DNA of 64,000 bases from Gremmenia infestans (lineage: Eukaryota > Ascomycota > Leotiomycetes > Helotiales > Hamatocanthoscyphaceae): positions 1,054,001-1,118,000 of the forward strand of contig JAFEVB010000022.1 in the NCBI GenBank assembly GCA_032629725.1, given 5' to 3'. Under the pieces are notes generated by a model, which did no database searches, was not told where the DNA came from, and was given only the letters and a program-made list of their open reading frames with translations. The position numbers and the translations under genes are program-made. This document shows positions 25,857 through 38,371 of this stretch, piece by piece (the stretch's first letter is position 1; each line of letters begins with the position of its first letter).

Positions 25857-27306
25857 ATTTGCAGATAGATAGATAGAAGGAGATCAGGGAGTCAAGTTAA
25901 ATTGACCGAAGTGGAAAACATGTATATAGAAGATAGAAGGAGATTTGAGCAAGACACTTGTTGATTTCTCGAAGAACTTATCTGGTCGGGACAAGGTTTG
26001 TTATCTGGAAGCTGTCTTCTTGGAAGCAAGCTCTCCTCTATGACGCAGCTATTCTAACGGTTGTGGTGGGTGGCAGGGCAGGTGGATGGTGGTGGGTGGT
26101 GTAATCAACTCTGGCGTGGCCTTAGGTGTCGACCGGGTGGGCATATCAGATCAGCCCTGACCTGGCCTGGATGGATGGATGGATGGAGACAACCTGCAGA
26201 ATATGGACAAACGGAGATATAAATAATGTTCCAACACGGTGAAAGAATATACAATACTGGAATTCAGTGTGATCCATCATGACCATTGATTGATGCCCAT
26301 TGCCGAAGCTCAGGGCAGAAAGATGGGAATTTAGATCTGGTTTCCTATTCGGCTCAGCCCAAATTAATTTGCTGAAGGGCAAGGCAAGGGCCATTAAGAG
26401 TAACCCTTTTTGCGATCATGGCGGTATTCAGCACACGTATACGCGAGGTATATAGTACGTATTGTATTATCCGGGACTTCTGTCTTTATAAAGATATATA
26501 ATTATAAACTTATAAAATCTCTATATCTCCGTGTCCATCCATATTCATCCATATCTTTTCATATCCATGTTTATCTCCCTCATATCAAAGTGCATTGCCG
26601 TTGCATGAACCCTCTCTCCCTCCCTCCACCAAGATCCCAAGGACCCGGCAGCCCGCCCCTCTTTCTTCCTGACTGCCTTACAAGTACTGTACCTTATTTT
26701 AGCTTCCCGAACCACGCCGCTTGTTGACCAGAAAGAGAAGCAGAAGAAAACTTTGTTACCCCAAGGTACTTTGTCATCTTGACCTGTCGCAAAATCTCCG
26801 AAATATCGCATTCTTTTCGCTCCTACGTGCTTCTTCCTAGACACCGATATTCTGGCTCAAACCTCAGTTTGAGACATCTCCGTATTGCCGCATTACCTGC
26901 AGGTGCCCTAGCGTTGGTTTCCCTCGGGGCCTCAAAAGTGCATCGCGTACATATCTTGGGGTCCACCTCCACCTCCTATTCAAATCTCAGCAGTCACAAC
27001 AATATTGTCAGAGTGAAAGGGATTGACCAGAACAGACCGCGGATTGCAGCGCATCCAGGATTCCTGCATTCCACCACCCCATATTATTCGGTCCTCCAAT
27101 GGCGCACTCTGCCTAGCTATCGTCAAACCCGCATCGAGTCGGAATACCGAACGCGTCCATTTGAACCAGCTCGCTGAAACATCATTCGGCTTGTCTACTG
27201 TTTGAAAGCAATGCAGCAGCTTCGAAGAGTCTCCTAGGTTAATAGAATCCCCCACGAGATCTTCTGGAACGGGCGCCGAGATCTACTGGCTGGGAAATCT
27301 ACAACT
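25857..27306. promoter_or_regulatory. Divergent intergenic region
   Basis: About 1.45 kb between divergent starts of the hydroxylase-family gene and the alpha/beta hydrolase. Pyrimidine-rich from 26560 to 26720. A 130-codon open frame at 26779-27177 shows no domain and is probably leader sequence. Confidence 0.45.
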
Positions 27307-30031
27307 ATGGACTTCGATGCATCCCCCCCTCCAATACCATACAGGGTACGGCAGCATGGCCGTCGAAAGTCTCTACAAGGTCCCTCCACACCGGCTAAAA
27401 ACCGCGTACATATCCAGCCCGCCTCTCCCGAAGTTATATCGTCTTTGATAACATCGCTGTCCGTCATATCCTCACCTGCGAGTCAACTCTTTGACCACCC
27501 GAAATCGACGCCTGCTTCTCCCGCTCCAACAACCAGCACATTTGGGAATTTGAATGCTCACAACGGGTCAGAGTCGCCCAGTGGAAGCTTTGGACTAGAC
27601 TACGGCGCGTATGAACAACCTTCTTTACGGGACCTTATTCAAGAAGAATCGCTCGATGAGCTTGCTGCAAGCCCTCCAGTTATACGGACTGCCAAACCAC
27701 CCTCGGGATTTTCACCTCTGACTGCACCACGATCACCCCGAGACTCAAGTCCACTGAAAACCTTTCTGCGAGGTAGTTCAAGGCCGTCATCCAAAGGATC
27801 CGATCGGGACGATGACAGCAGCATTGGCAACTTGTCTATCGAGCCTGGAGTAGCGCCATCCCTCGAATTACGGCGAAAGTCATCTAGCGATAGTTGGGGC
27901 AAGAAACAAGCAAGGAATACAAGAGGATTGATGTATATGAGTTCCAAGGAGCGACTGCGGGAAAAGGAATATGAGCGCAAAAGAACAAGTGGGCCTACCA
28001 TGGATCGAGTCGTCTTGCCGCAATTCGATGCGGACTCCTTCATGGCAGAAAGTGCCATTGGGGAAGAGCCGGAAGATTCATCATCAAATCGATTACCTGT
28101 CGCCAAAGACTTAGGTGCACACCTCGGCGTAGGAAGCCAAGGAGGCATCGGTTCTGGTAGGTTTATACCAACGCGAGACTCATCTCTACGCAGATCACCG
28201 ACCACGAAGAAGCGTTCATCCCAAAGATCAAGTCGGCAGAGTAGCAAGCATCGGACTAGTGAAGATGCAGGTACTACCGAGCAGGTGCAGAAACAGGATC
28301 GAAGACGGGAACGGAGTCGATTTGATGACCACGCGTTATCATCGGAGGGAACTTCAAAAATGATGGAACCACTGGATAATTTGCAAATGCCACGTCCGCC
28401 GAAATCAACGACACTTGCCAGCGAACAAGTTCTTGAGAGCGCCAAAGTGGACCAATCACGTATAATTGAAGAAGCAGAAGATGGGGCTCCTTCACCAGCT
28501 GTAGCCCAAAGAAAGCCACGCGGGAGTCCCAATCGATCCACAGGTGAAAAAAGGAGGTCTGGCAAGGTTCCCGAACCAATAGGAACTCCTAAACGTACTG
28601 ATTCTCGTTTGAAACGACTGTCGGCACCACTGAGCCCAAGAGGCTCAGAAACGGACCCACATCAGAGAAGCAGTTCAACGCCTTTATCGAGAGTCGGGTC
28701 TCCTGAACCAGTCAAACCTCCTCAAATCCACGTTGATGATAGGCCCTCCAGTGCCGACTCAATTGACGATGCCGTGGAGGCATATCTCTGTTCTCCTCGA
28801 TTGTCACAAAAGATCAAGCATCCTCAGACTGGCCGAGCGATATCTTTCTCTGAAGTTGGGGATTCCGATGGGTTTGCAGTTTTCTGTTGCGTGGGCATGG
28901 GTCTGACGAGATACATTACGGCCTTTTACGATGAACTCGCTTTGACGCTGAAGTTACGCTTGATTACCCCAGATCGACCAGGGGTAGGACATAGCGAGCC
29001 TTATACTGACGGCACAGCAACACCTTTGAGTTGGCCCGGTATGTGGACTTGAATCCTTTGAGAAAACTTACTAACTTGATATAGATGATGTATATGCAAT
29101 ATGCCAAGCACTGAAAATAACCAAGTTTTCAATTCTTGCTCACTCTGCTGGAGCTATCTATGCCCTTGCAACTGCGCTCCGTATGCCGCAACACATCCGT
29201 GGACGTATCCACCTCCTTGCACCATGGATACCACCATCTCAGTTGAATGCCTTTGGGGGTCAGACGACATCACCTCCCAGTAATTCTATTCCAACATCTC
29301 AACGTATCCTTCGCGCTCTCCCAACCCCCATACTCAAAGCGGCAAATTCAAGTTTCATGAGCGCTACTAGCAGCTCCATTACAAGCAGCCTCCCGAAGTC
29401 ACCGCGGCGCAAACGAAAGTCCACTAATCGTGACACTCCAGCTCTTACTAGTAAGAACACAGTCGCACTAGCTGTAGACAAGGAGAACCACGGGAGAAAT
29501 TCCACCATCTACCCGGATCCCTCAGAGAAAAGTGCTCTAGCAAGAGCAGCCAAGAATCCCGAGGACCCGAACAATCAAGCCGCGATCCTAGCTGCGGCAG
29601 CCAGTAATCTTGCAGAAAAGGAGAGGCAGACAACATATGATACAAGACTTACACATGCGATCTGGGAACTTGCTACCACCGGAGCGAACCCTGCGGTGGA
29701 TTTATTGGTATGCTTAGAAAGGAATCACACCATTGGATTTAGATACGTAGACATCACTCGAGCCGTTGTCATTCACCATGGCAGCAAAGACACGAGAGTT
29801 CCTGTTGAGAATGTTCGCTGGCTTGGGAAGACGATGAAGAGATGCGAAGTACGTGTATTAGAGGGCGAAGGGCATGGACTGATGGCATCTGCTGCAGTTA
29901 TGGGTGGTGTTCTAATGGAGATAGCAAGGGAGTGGGACGATTGGATGAAGGTCACTGGTGCGTCGACCACTAGTAAGTCTGAAGGTAGAAGAGTGTTGCG
30001 GGAAAGAGCTAGTGTTGGGGCGTTCAGATGA
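27307..30031 (+). CDS. Alpha/beta hydrolase with very long disordered N-terminus
   Basis: Two exons, 27307-29038 and 29085-30031, with a 46-base intron (GTATGT...ACTAAC...ATATAG); 892 residues. Residues 1 to about 510 are low-complexity, rich in Ser, Pro, Arg and Lys, with many SP sites. The hydrolase fold starts near FSEVGDSDGFAVFCCVGMG. The nucleophile elbow is AHSAG (Ser598), with Ala in place of the usual first Gly. The acid is probably in HHGSKDTRVP and the histidine in GEGHGLM near the C-terminus. About 130 residues of charged, low-complexity sequence (with KSPRRKRKST) are inserted between nucleophile and acid. Fungal homologs are annotated only as alpha/beta hydrolase; substrate is unknown. 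Long SP-rich tails suggest phosphoregulation, which is inference. Confidence 0.85.
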
Positions 30032-30590
30032 GGGTGTTTAAACAACCCCGCGATAATAATTTTCCTTGGGAGACGAACTATGGGATGGTTTGGGGAAATA
30101 CTGTATGGCAAATGGGCTAGGTGTTGGAACTGCAGTACAGTTATGAATGGGGACAGACGACCTGTACGAAAACCTGTTGCTATAAAAGGCATATAATTTA
30201 CGATAGTAATATATAATTGATTCTTATTTCAAAGCGGGGACCAATTTACAACTGGTAAAATGTGTTTCAGCAGACATTCGAAACATCTCAACGGCTTTAC
30301 TTGGTAAAGGTAGGACAGGGTGGGGCAATGGTTCATGTCCACAGCCGATGAAGATGCCCCCCACAAGTGATGTATCAAATTGACGAGCCACGACTTTGGA
30401 TTTTGAAAATGAATTGGAGATATCGCTTTGTTAGAAACAGTAATGCTTCTTTGTCTTCACAGCTATTCCGTGTCAAATACAGAATACGAGGCACATTTCT
30501 TAGTCTCTCAGTGTCCACATAAGTTCACGACAAGGAGAGGGGGAAAGGGTGCCAAGTGTTTTCGGGGTCTAGTTCCCGCACACCTTTTAC
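30032..30590. other. Intergenic region
   Basis: 3' flank of the alpha/beta hydrolase; nothing recognisable. Confidence 0.4.
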
Positions 30591-30599
30591 CGATATAGC

Positions 30600-31139
30600 A
30601 TCCCCCTTTTTCCTCCCTAGCCGCCAGAATACTCTTGACATCACCACATCCCAAATGGGCAGCTCGTCAGGACTCTGACAACCTTGCTTGGGACCGAAGT
30701 GATGAGCTCTGGGAAGAGACGCGCAACCAAATCCGTTTGACATCTACAACTGGCAAAATTGTGGCTTTGGCTGAGAGGATGTTTGGAAATCAGTGACCTT
30801 TGTTCCACCATTACTGGTTGGCGGCTTTAACGTACTATGGCTTTCGGAAATGGAAAAGGCTGAAAAGGATATGAAGCCTGGTTCTCTATTGCTAGGAAGA
30901 GCTGGGCGTTTGACACTATCTACTGGAAATACTTGGATGAAAGGTTCTTTAGCAAGCGGGAATATCATAGCCCGAAAGAAGAAATATGGAAGTCAAGAGT
31001 ACATCTTCTAGGTGAACAGGAACAGACAGCAATAGAGCCACTGGTACAAATCAAGATGGAGGAATCGAAGGAACGGGTCTTAGTTGATTGGGAGGCTGCA
31101 GAGGCAAGGCAGCGCTTATCATGCTTTCGATTCGATTAA
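30600..31139 (+). pseudogene. Possible decayed coding sequence, family unknown
   Basis: The plus strand reads protein-like for about 65 codons (..RQDSDNLAWDRSDELWEE..) to an in-frame TGA at 30793-30795. It continues protein-like after it (PLFHHYWLAALTYYGFRKW), then needs a frame change near 30870 to go on as EAWFSIARKSWAFDTIYWKY and a long acidic-basic helix ending at TAA 31137-31139. No splice signals explain the breaks. I do not recognise the family. It could be a relic gene, or chance openness. Confidence 0.3.
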
Positions 31140-31203
31140 AGAACACAATCTCCTCCTTCTATTCGCGTGTAGTCTTCTAGTTGATTAAAACTCAAGACTT
31201 CTT

Positions 31204-31386
31204 CTACAGCTTTACCATCTTGAACAACTTGCTCCCGCCGACTTGTATTTCTTCAACTGGCACTTCAACCGTGATGCCGTTATCAATTTGAATATCTTGT
31301 AGAAATTGCAACTGTGCAAACCGCTCCCCAATTATATTATAACTGCTATCCTTGTTAGAATAGCTCCAACTCTCTACCACGTGAAA
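31204..31386 (-). pseudogene. Possible orphan 3' exon or gene remnant
   Basis: Minus-strand frame open for about 60 codons ending in TAG at 31206-31204, with amino-acid composition like real protein (..IIGERFAQLQFLQDIQ.. and EVPVEEIQVGGSKLFKM). There is no ATG and no upstream exon that I can join. It may be a leftover of a lost gene. Family not recognised. Confidence 0.2.
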
Positions 31387-31994
31387 TCATGTGATAGATC
31401 ACCCATTAGCATAGCGAATGGGTTAACCGAGAAGCATCGGGGTAGCGGATTGGTTGCCCGACGCTAAGTAGCCTTGGCAGGTGCGGCGGGTGGTGGATCC
31501 CAAGCCAAGACTCCGCATTTCAAGGGGTCAGTACCTTACCAGCGCAAAGTATATCTATCATTGAATTAGTAACATTCCCTTCCCTTCCCTTCCAAAAGAA
31601 GCTTGTTTGAAACTTCATACTTTTCTGTCCCAAATCCAGCACAATCCTCATATTGTCTCATCTCCTCTCAATAAAGCGCCTCGGTTTTGAAACATTGGGA
31701 AGGCAGTCGTCGTATCTGAGACGCACGCCCGGCCCCGTCATTGTAACACAGACATCGCCCTCATCATCCTCACCATCATCATCCATCCTTCCTCACGCCT
31801 TGGCATATTTCTCACCGCATCTGACAAGCACTTACAAAAAACCTCATCCCCGTCCCGTATCGAAGGGGCTATTGCACATGCCCAAATACCACCCCAACAG
31901 TGAGTCCTTCCCTTTCCCATCCTCGGAGGCCACCATGACTGACAGCTTCAACGTAGCCATTTACACCACCCCGTTCCTCAACCACTCTAACAAT

Positions 31995-32880
31995 ATGCCG
32001 TCCATGCGCCGCGTCAAGGTCTTCGGCCTCTTCGTCGTCCTATTCGTCGTCACCGTCCTATTCTACACTGCCTCGCTCCGCCAGAACCAATCGCAAGACT
32101 CGCGGACTGCCAGCGATTTCTATGACAAAACCGTCAATGCCTTGAACAACAAGAAACCGGCAGGAGGAACTTCAGGTGATGAACAGGTGGCAGCTGCGAT
32201 GGCGAAGAGCTTGAAGGAGGCTGCACAAGTGGCGAAGGATAATGCGAATGCGAAGGCTCCAAAACCAGATCCACCATCCAGCATATTGGGGGTTGGAAGC
32301 GCAGCAGAAGGGGCGAGAGAGGAGAAGAGTGTGGCTGGACGTAAGAAGTTTACGACTGGGGAAGCGCAAGAGCCTATCAAGGACAAAGTTGAGACGCAGG
32401 AGGACCACGATATTGAGGTTGAACTCAACAGCATCTTGAAGAAATCGCCGAGTAAGTGTGCACATGCGTTTCATAGAGAGCCAATTCTAATCTTGCGTGT
32501 TCATAGTCATCATATTCTCAAAATCGTACTGTCCTCACTCCAAAAGAGCAAAAGACATTCTCCTCGAAAAGTATATTATCAAACCTGCGCCTTTCGTCGT
32601 AGAATTAGACAAACATGAACTGGGACCTCGACTCCAAGCCAAGCTTGCGGAACTCACAGGGCGAAGCACCGTTCCGAATGTGCTTATAAACGCTGTCAGC
32701 ATAGGAGGCGGAGACGATGTCGCTGATCTGGACGCCAAGCACACCCTGATTAGCAAAGTCAAGGACCTAGGACTAGGGAAGTTGGTCGACGTACGAGAGC
32801 GGCCTGTTGCTGAAGAAGCAGACAAATCCGAGCTCAAATCTGAGACCAAATCCAAGCCACAGGCTCATGGTCTGAGGTAA
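31995..32880 (+). CDS. Membrane-anchored monothiol glutaredoxin (GRX6/GRX7-like)
   Basis: Two exons, 31995-32451 and 32507-32880, separated by a 55-base intron; 276 residues. The frame is open upstream to 31653 with other ATGs at 31878 and 31935, but MPSMRRVKVFGL at 31995 places a transmembrane helix (residues 8-26) right at the N-terminus, as in fungal Golgi/ER glutaredoxins. A low-complexity linker follows. The thioredoxin fold begins at PIIIFSKSYCPHSKR; the active site is CPHS (Cys161), a monothiol centre. Downstream TVPNVLI has the cis-proline, and GGGDD is the glutathione-binding loop. GRX6/7 proteins reduce or bind glutathione, and sometimes an iron-sulphur cluster, in the early secretory pathway. 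It sits alone between unrelated genes. Confidence 0.88.
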
Positions 32881-34189
32881 AAGCTGGCTTGGTGTATTAA
32901 GTAAGGGGCGGCGATCATATCAGGTTTGGGAAGGCTATGGTAATCGACAGGACATCACATCACAGGAGTTTATGGCTTGGTAAGGAAACCAAAATGCACT
33001 GCGACGGCGTCCTAGGATTTGTTTATCGTGCAAAAAGCATAGGATATGTATATCATACCTACTTATAATAATGCAATGGGTTTATGTCATAATCAGGCTA
33101 GTTTGACTGCTTCGAATGAAGAGGCCTGGCAATCAAGAGATTCAACCTCTTCTCCGAGACCTGAAGTAAGAGAGAAGGGAAGGAGCCAGTGCTTCTATCT
33201 ATATATATATATATCCAGCTTGATAGATGACGCCACGCCCAACTGTCAGATATTATACTCTTCATCTCTTTTCTTCGAACCCTACATTCCTTCAATTACT
33301 TTATTTATCCCAACTCCATCAAGTGATCCCTTTGAGCCAGGGAGCCTGTGTAACCCTATTCAGAATTCTTAGTAGTCCAAATTCCTGAGTCATCTCTTTC
33401 TCTAATCGAACGCCATCGTGATTGGCATCAATCAACGGCCATAGAGTCAAGATCTAAATCTCCTGAAGCAGATGGCTCTTCCCCAACCTCAATCGCTCGC
33501 CCAGGATAGGCTCTTGTTAGATATACTTCATGTCCGATCCTCCATCGCATTTACGCTGCGAAGAGAAGGAAGTCATGCGATTAGTATGTGTACAGAGTAG
33601 GGGCAGGAGGAGAAGGAGGAGGGGGAGAGGGGGAGGAGTAAACGCTATGATATAAGTAATGAATGTAGTGCTGCAATACGGTGCAGGTGAGGTTTGGTTA
33701 CGTAACATAGGATAGCATAGAATAGCATAGCAATGTCTAAGTATACTTAAAGCTTATTATTAGTGGTCTAATATGTGAGTGAGCATCGACCGACCGGCGC
33801 ATTCCCAAGTGAGCTGAGGTGGATTTCAGCAGAAGGAAGGGGGATTAGCAAAACGCATACAGTATATACCTACATACAGTAACACTTCCCGCCTCCAATA
33901 TAGCGCCGTGGCCGTGTCTCCTTCTAATACACTTAGCATGATGGATGGATGATATTAAGCAACCTTCTAGATAAATAAGCTAGTCTCAGTCATAAATAAC
34001 TTCACGGGTGCGGGTTTCAGTCATTTGATGTAGAGAATATCATGCTTTTACTTCATTATAGCTATCATTTCAGTCCTTTCGAATTATTGGCATCCAGCTA
34101 TCTATCAGACTATGTACCAGATATGAGAACAAAGATAAGTATATCAACCCAATGCCCCATACGCCAATCCAAACTTCTATTCATATGAC
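32881..34189. other. Intergenic region between convergent genes
   Basis: About 1.3 kb. Contains a short (TA)n patch near 33200-33212 and a G/A-rich run at 33597-33638. No gene seen. Confidence 0.5.
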
Positions 34190-36404
34190 CTACTTTTGAC
34201 AACACTCGGCACCTCCACCAGTAACCACCAGCTTCGACATCTTATCCGCGGCGTCGGTCACCTTGGTCTTGTTCGCAATCTGACTTGGGGTGCTGCAATA
34301 GCTGGGTGGGACATCTAGAGCTGGGTTCTTGAGGAAGAAGTTTCGTGGTCGGAGTAGTAGCGACATTGGCTCTGCAGGCATGATGGGGAAGTCTTCGGGC
34401 GCAGGGAAGTGAGTGATACCGAAGGTGTGCCAGAGAACAATATCGGTGTTGTCAATGGAGGCGTCACCGTTGGCAATCCACTCTGGGATACCTTTGGATG
34501 GCTCGCCGGAGGTTTGGGGCACGTGGCGGCCGGCTGGGTAAAGTTGCTCGTCGTCATCTAAAAGTTGTTAGCTATGATTGATGAGTTAATTGGAGATATT
34601 ACTTACATTTTGTGACATGGACGGCATGTCTTGCGAAACCAGCTCGCTTCCACACGAGAGATCCTTCCTTGGGGAGAAGTCTCGGGACTTCTCTGCTGAC
34701 GAGCTTGTAGCTAGATGGCTTGTGGCTGTATGGGTTGATTTTGTTTGTGTTGCACATATCCCACGTTCGTGATGTAACGCCATCATAGTCACTGATTGCC
34801 TCGCTCACAGTCGAGTACTTTGTTCGCTTTGCAAAGAAAGCGTTGCCGTACGGGTTCTCTTTGCTACCGACCTCACCAGCGCCTTGAGCTGCATCAACTT
34901 GGAAGACAGTGTTATTAGGGCCATCGATGTTGGGGTCAATTCGCAAGCAGAAGAGATGCTGATGGTTGTGTGCGTTGACTCCAGGGTAAACTTCAGTTCC
35001 CCATCCCTTGGTGTCCTCTCCTGGAAGCATCGCATAGGTGTTTAGGATGCCAGTGAGCTTGATTTCCAGCTGAACACTCCCGTCTTGATGGAAGATCCAG
35101 TAAACGCAGTACTCATAGTTGGCTGCCGTAAAAATGTGTGAGATAATGAGCTTGCGGCCTCGGGTGACTACGCAGGACTCGTCACGGAAATCTGTGTGTT
35201 TGAATAAGACGCCAGCATCTTCTTCGTGTATACAAATAGCGTTCTTGATGGTGGTGCTCTCTCCTGCTCGGTTGACAAAGGCAGCATCCATATAATGAAT
35301 TGCACCTTTGCAATCGCAGCCTAGGGAGAGACTGTTGGTCATGTAACCTCCGCCGTACTCTCCCAGATCGAATGCATGCTTCCTCTGATGAGGATGCTCG
35401 GGGTTTCCGTAAGGAACAACCATCTCCACCAGGGACAGTCTATAGAAGATCGGCCGTACAGTTCCCTTATCATTGTATGTGATGTTGTTTAGCACAATGC
35501 CTTCCTTGTAGTTGAATCCAATGTGGACCTTCCAGTTTTGCCAATCAATGACACGTCCCTCAACCTTGAACGAGACTCCCTCTGGTTGTGTGATGTTGAT
35601 GGGCTTGATGTCCGTTCGGTAGCCGCCCTCCTGCTCAATAGATGCTACGTGGTAGTTGTTGGGTTTGGCCTTGTTGACAGGTCTGCGGATCTCTGGAATA
35701 TCGATATGAATGATTTCTGCCTTGTCTGCATCGAAGATGGGACAAAAGTCGAGGGGGAACGAATACTGGCTGTCATCCATATGTGGTCGGTAGTACATGA
35801 GCGCCTGTTGAAGTCGGACGCCATTTCCAAATCTGTGATCATAGCCAATTGTCCAAGCTGAATATTGTTAGCCGGGAAATAACTGATGGAATCAATGGAC
35901 ATACGATCGCAGTAGACTTTGTGCATATCTTCTGCCGGAATACCGCTAATCACACACTGCTCAATGACCTTTGGGTCTTTTCGCATAACATGCTCGACAG
36001 TCTGAAGATCCTCCATGGTGATCTATCTCCAGTTAGTAAAATCCAGAATAGCCTACCAGGAAACTTACCAATGGCTGAACTCCCTCTAAAATATCCCACT
36101 TGATGACTTTGGCGGTTTTCAAATCCACCAGTCCATCGTACACCTTCCCACCAGGCGCAAGTGCCACAACATCTGCCACTCTGCTGGGCCTTGGAATATT
36201 GACTGAATCCTCAAGCCATTTCAGCATCTCTGCCTTTGGAGGCTCCCTAAGTGTCACAGCATTGTAATTAAGCTGCCCAAATTCTTTACCCAGGATCTGG
36301 ACTGCGGCATCAATCTCTGCATTGGAGAGAGGGTCGAAGGGGTGGGGAGGAGGGCCAGTGCCGGTGACATGCTGGGCAACGGACTTGAGTCTGTCGAGAG
36401 CCAT
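34190..36404 (-). CDS. Copper amine oxidase (primary-amine oxidase)
   Basis: Four exons on the minus strand: 36404-36069, 36022-35905, 35857-34607, 34557-34190; 690 residues, the normal family length. The topaquinone precursor tyrosine is in TAANYEYC (Tyr399). The catalytic base is the Asp in AFDLGEYGGG (Asp315). Copper ligands are the two histidines of NHQHLF (450, 452) plus the His in GITHFPAPEDFP near the C-terminus. The N2/N3 domains precede the catalytic barrel. The enzyme oxidatively deaminates primary amines to aldehyde, ammonia and hydrogen peroxide, letting the fungus use amines as nitrogen source. Many fungal forms are peroxisomal, but this one ends in ECCQK, not a classical PTS1, and no signal peptide is seen, so location is open. 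Confidence 0.95.
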
Positions 36405-37228
36405 TATAGTGTTGCGGAGAATGAAATTGGTAGTTATGGAAACTCCTGTATGTTATTATAGTAGTTGCGGGATGTAAAAGTCAGTTGAGGAGGGGTAGAG
36501 GGGAAGATATAGCAGATGATCGGGACTTGGTGTATCAATCGGGTCAAGACTCAAGAGAGAAAAGTGAGATAAAACGTTTTTGAATTGTGTGAAGCTCTTG
36601 CAATACTCAATCGCCTGGCCTATTTTGACCCCTCGATATGCAACCCGATGGCGGTGACTCGCCGTTCGTCGGAACCATCAGGTTGGACGATTGTTGATTT
36701 TGGTTGGAAGACGTGAGTGATAAGACGATAAACGGGATCCGATGGCTGCATTAGGATTAGTCAAAACCTGTCGATCAAAAGAGCGGGGGAAGCCGCCCTC
36801 TATGTCCATTTTGGGTATTTGTATCCCAAAACATTGTTCGGAAGAACTTCGTGAAGTATCAAAGAAATCATCTATTACTAGTGCTGTGGCAAAAGTATAG
36901 ATTACAAAGTCGCAGCTTCAATACTGGCAACCGCGTGGGTTCGTGGGTGGAGAGTACTCCATTTTTGAGCCGTCATCTTGGCAGACTGCTGTACATTTTT
37001 GAACATGGACATATTCCATGTGGATACATAGATCAATGAGTAGCTGAAAGTCCCATGGCTTTGACATATTTAATCAACAGGATCAGGCTTAACCAACATT
37101 TGGCCAGAAAAGACATTTCAAAGAAACGCTCTTCCTTTTTCACGTTCATTTTTGACGTCCACTTGATGCTATATTCCATTTTGAATGCATAATAAGAACA
37201 TATGAACATCTTATATATACCATCTCGG
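36405..37228. other. Intergenic region
   Basis: About 0.8 kb between the amine oxidase start and the GDSL esterase stop, both on the minus strand; holds the amine oxidase promoter. No gene seen. Confidence 0.5.
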
Positions 37229-38371
37229 CTAAGACACGTTTGGCCCAGCTTCCAATTGTTGAGCAACTGCTTGAGCAAGCGCTTCATGCACTGGATACGT
37301 GGGATGCAAGCTGTTCAACCAGAAGTACTCGTTGACAGGAACGCCACAACTTGCATCAAAAGTGTTCATAGCCGGGGTGCCACTTCCGAACGTTAGCAAC
37401 ATTCGATCTATCTGTACGAGAAATGCCTACTTTTCATATGCATCGCAATATGCTGTGGTATTTTTATAAAGTGCGGTTTGCGGGTAGCTTGCTGGATTAT
37501 CCAAAACTTTTGTGAAGAGGGCATTGGCATCGATGGTGAAGACATTCACATCGGAGTGATTCGATTTCAGACTTTTCGCTAGATTCAGGAGACCGGTGTT
37601 CCAGGCTGATATATCATCTTTCTCCATTGCCTGGTTACTGGTACTCTGGACGAGGGTCAAAGGTGCCCGGTCAACAGGTGGGACGTTGATAAAGGCAAAA
37701 TTGCGAGCACCAGAGGTGTACAGTTTTTCCAAAAGGCCACTGTAAACAGAAAATATCTGCGTGTTCAGAGTCGTCGTAGCGGGCACACCCTTGGACCATG
37801 AGTTCCCGACATCGTTAATGCCATCGAATATGGTGAATATTGTGTTGTCAGATGCCCAAGGTGCTGATGATGGCTTGGATGCGTAGGTTGGTACCCATTC
37901 GTTCTGGATTTGGTCGGAAACAGATGATACAGTTGGTAGGTAGGGAGCAACCAGAGTCGAGTCGATTGTAGCTCCACCATACGCAAGATTGTATGTAAGA
38001 AGCGTGGAAGCATTATATTCTACAGTCAAGTAATCGACCCAATTCGGGCCGTTGGAGGCAGTGTAGCCTGGATATGTTGGGTTGCCCAATGGATTGGTAG
38101 GAGTTGGCTGTGTACCAGTCTGGTTGAACCCGGTCTGAGTGTAGGAATCACCGCTGTATTCATCTCAGCTTAGAAGAGTAGCTGAGGAACGAATGTCGAC
38201 TTACAAAATGAAAGCATATTTAATGCCTGACCATCCTGGCCAATTGGCAGTGGCTTTGCAGGTAGATTGCGATTGGAACTTTTCACTACGCCCACCATTG
38301 ACTGCTGCGGATTGTGCAGAGCAGAAAAGATACAGTGCAGATACAAAAATTGAGGAAAACGAGACCGACAT
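37229..38371 (-). CDS. Secreted GDSL/SGNH esterase (CE16-like)
   Basis: Three exons on the minus strand: 38371-38205, 38153-37431, 37382-37229; 347 residues. The first intron interrupts the codon just before the GDSY motif, and splicing gives YAFIFGDSYTQTGF, with the nucleophile serine near residue 59. The N-terminus has a typical signal peptide (hydrophobic core ending about residue 20, SAQSA). Later blocks fit the SGNH fold: YGGATID (Gly), GINDVG (Asn), and the final block FWLNSLHPTYPVH with the catalytic histidine. Carbohydrate esterase family 16 enzymes remove acetyl groups from plant cell wall oligosaccharides. The residue three before the catalytic His is Asn, where many SGNH enzymes have Asp. 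Substrate is inferred from family only. Confidence 0.88.

Noticed and set aside
26779..27177. Open frame of 132 codons before the alpha/beta hydrolase
   Set aside because: Low-information sequence directly upstream of a well-supported ATG; more likely untranslated leader.
27639..28565. Minus-strand open frame of 308 codons
   Set aside because: Antisense shadow of the Ser-rich N-terminus of the alpha/beta hydrolase; Ser/Arg-rich coding DNA often leaves the other strand open.
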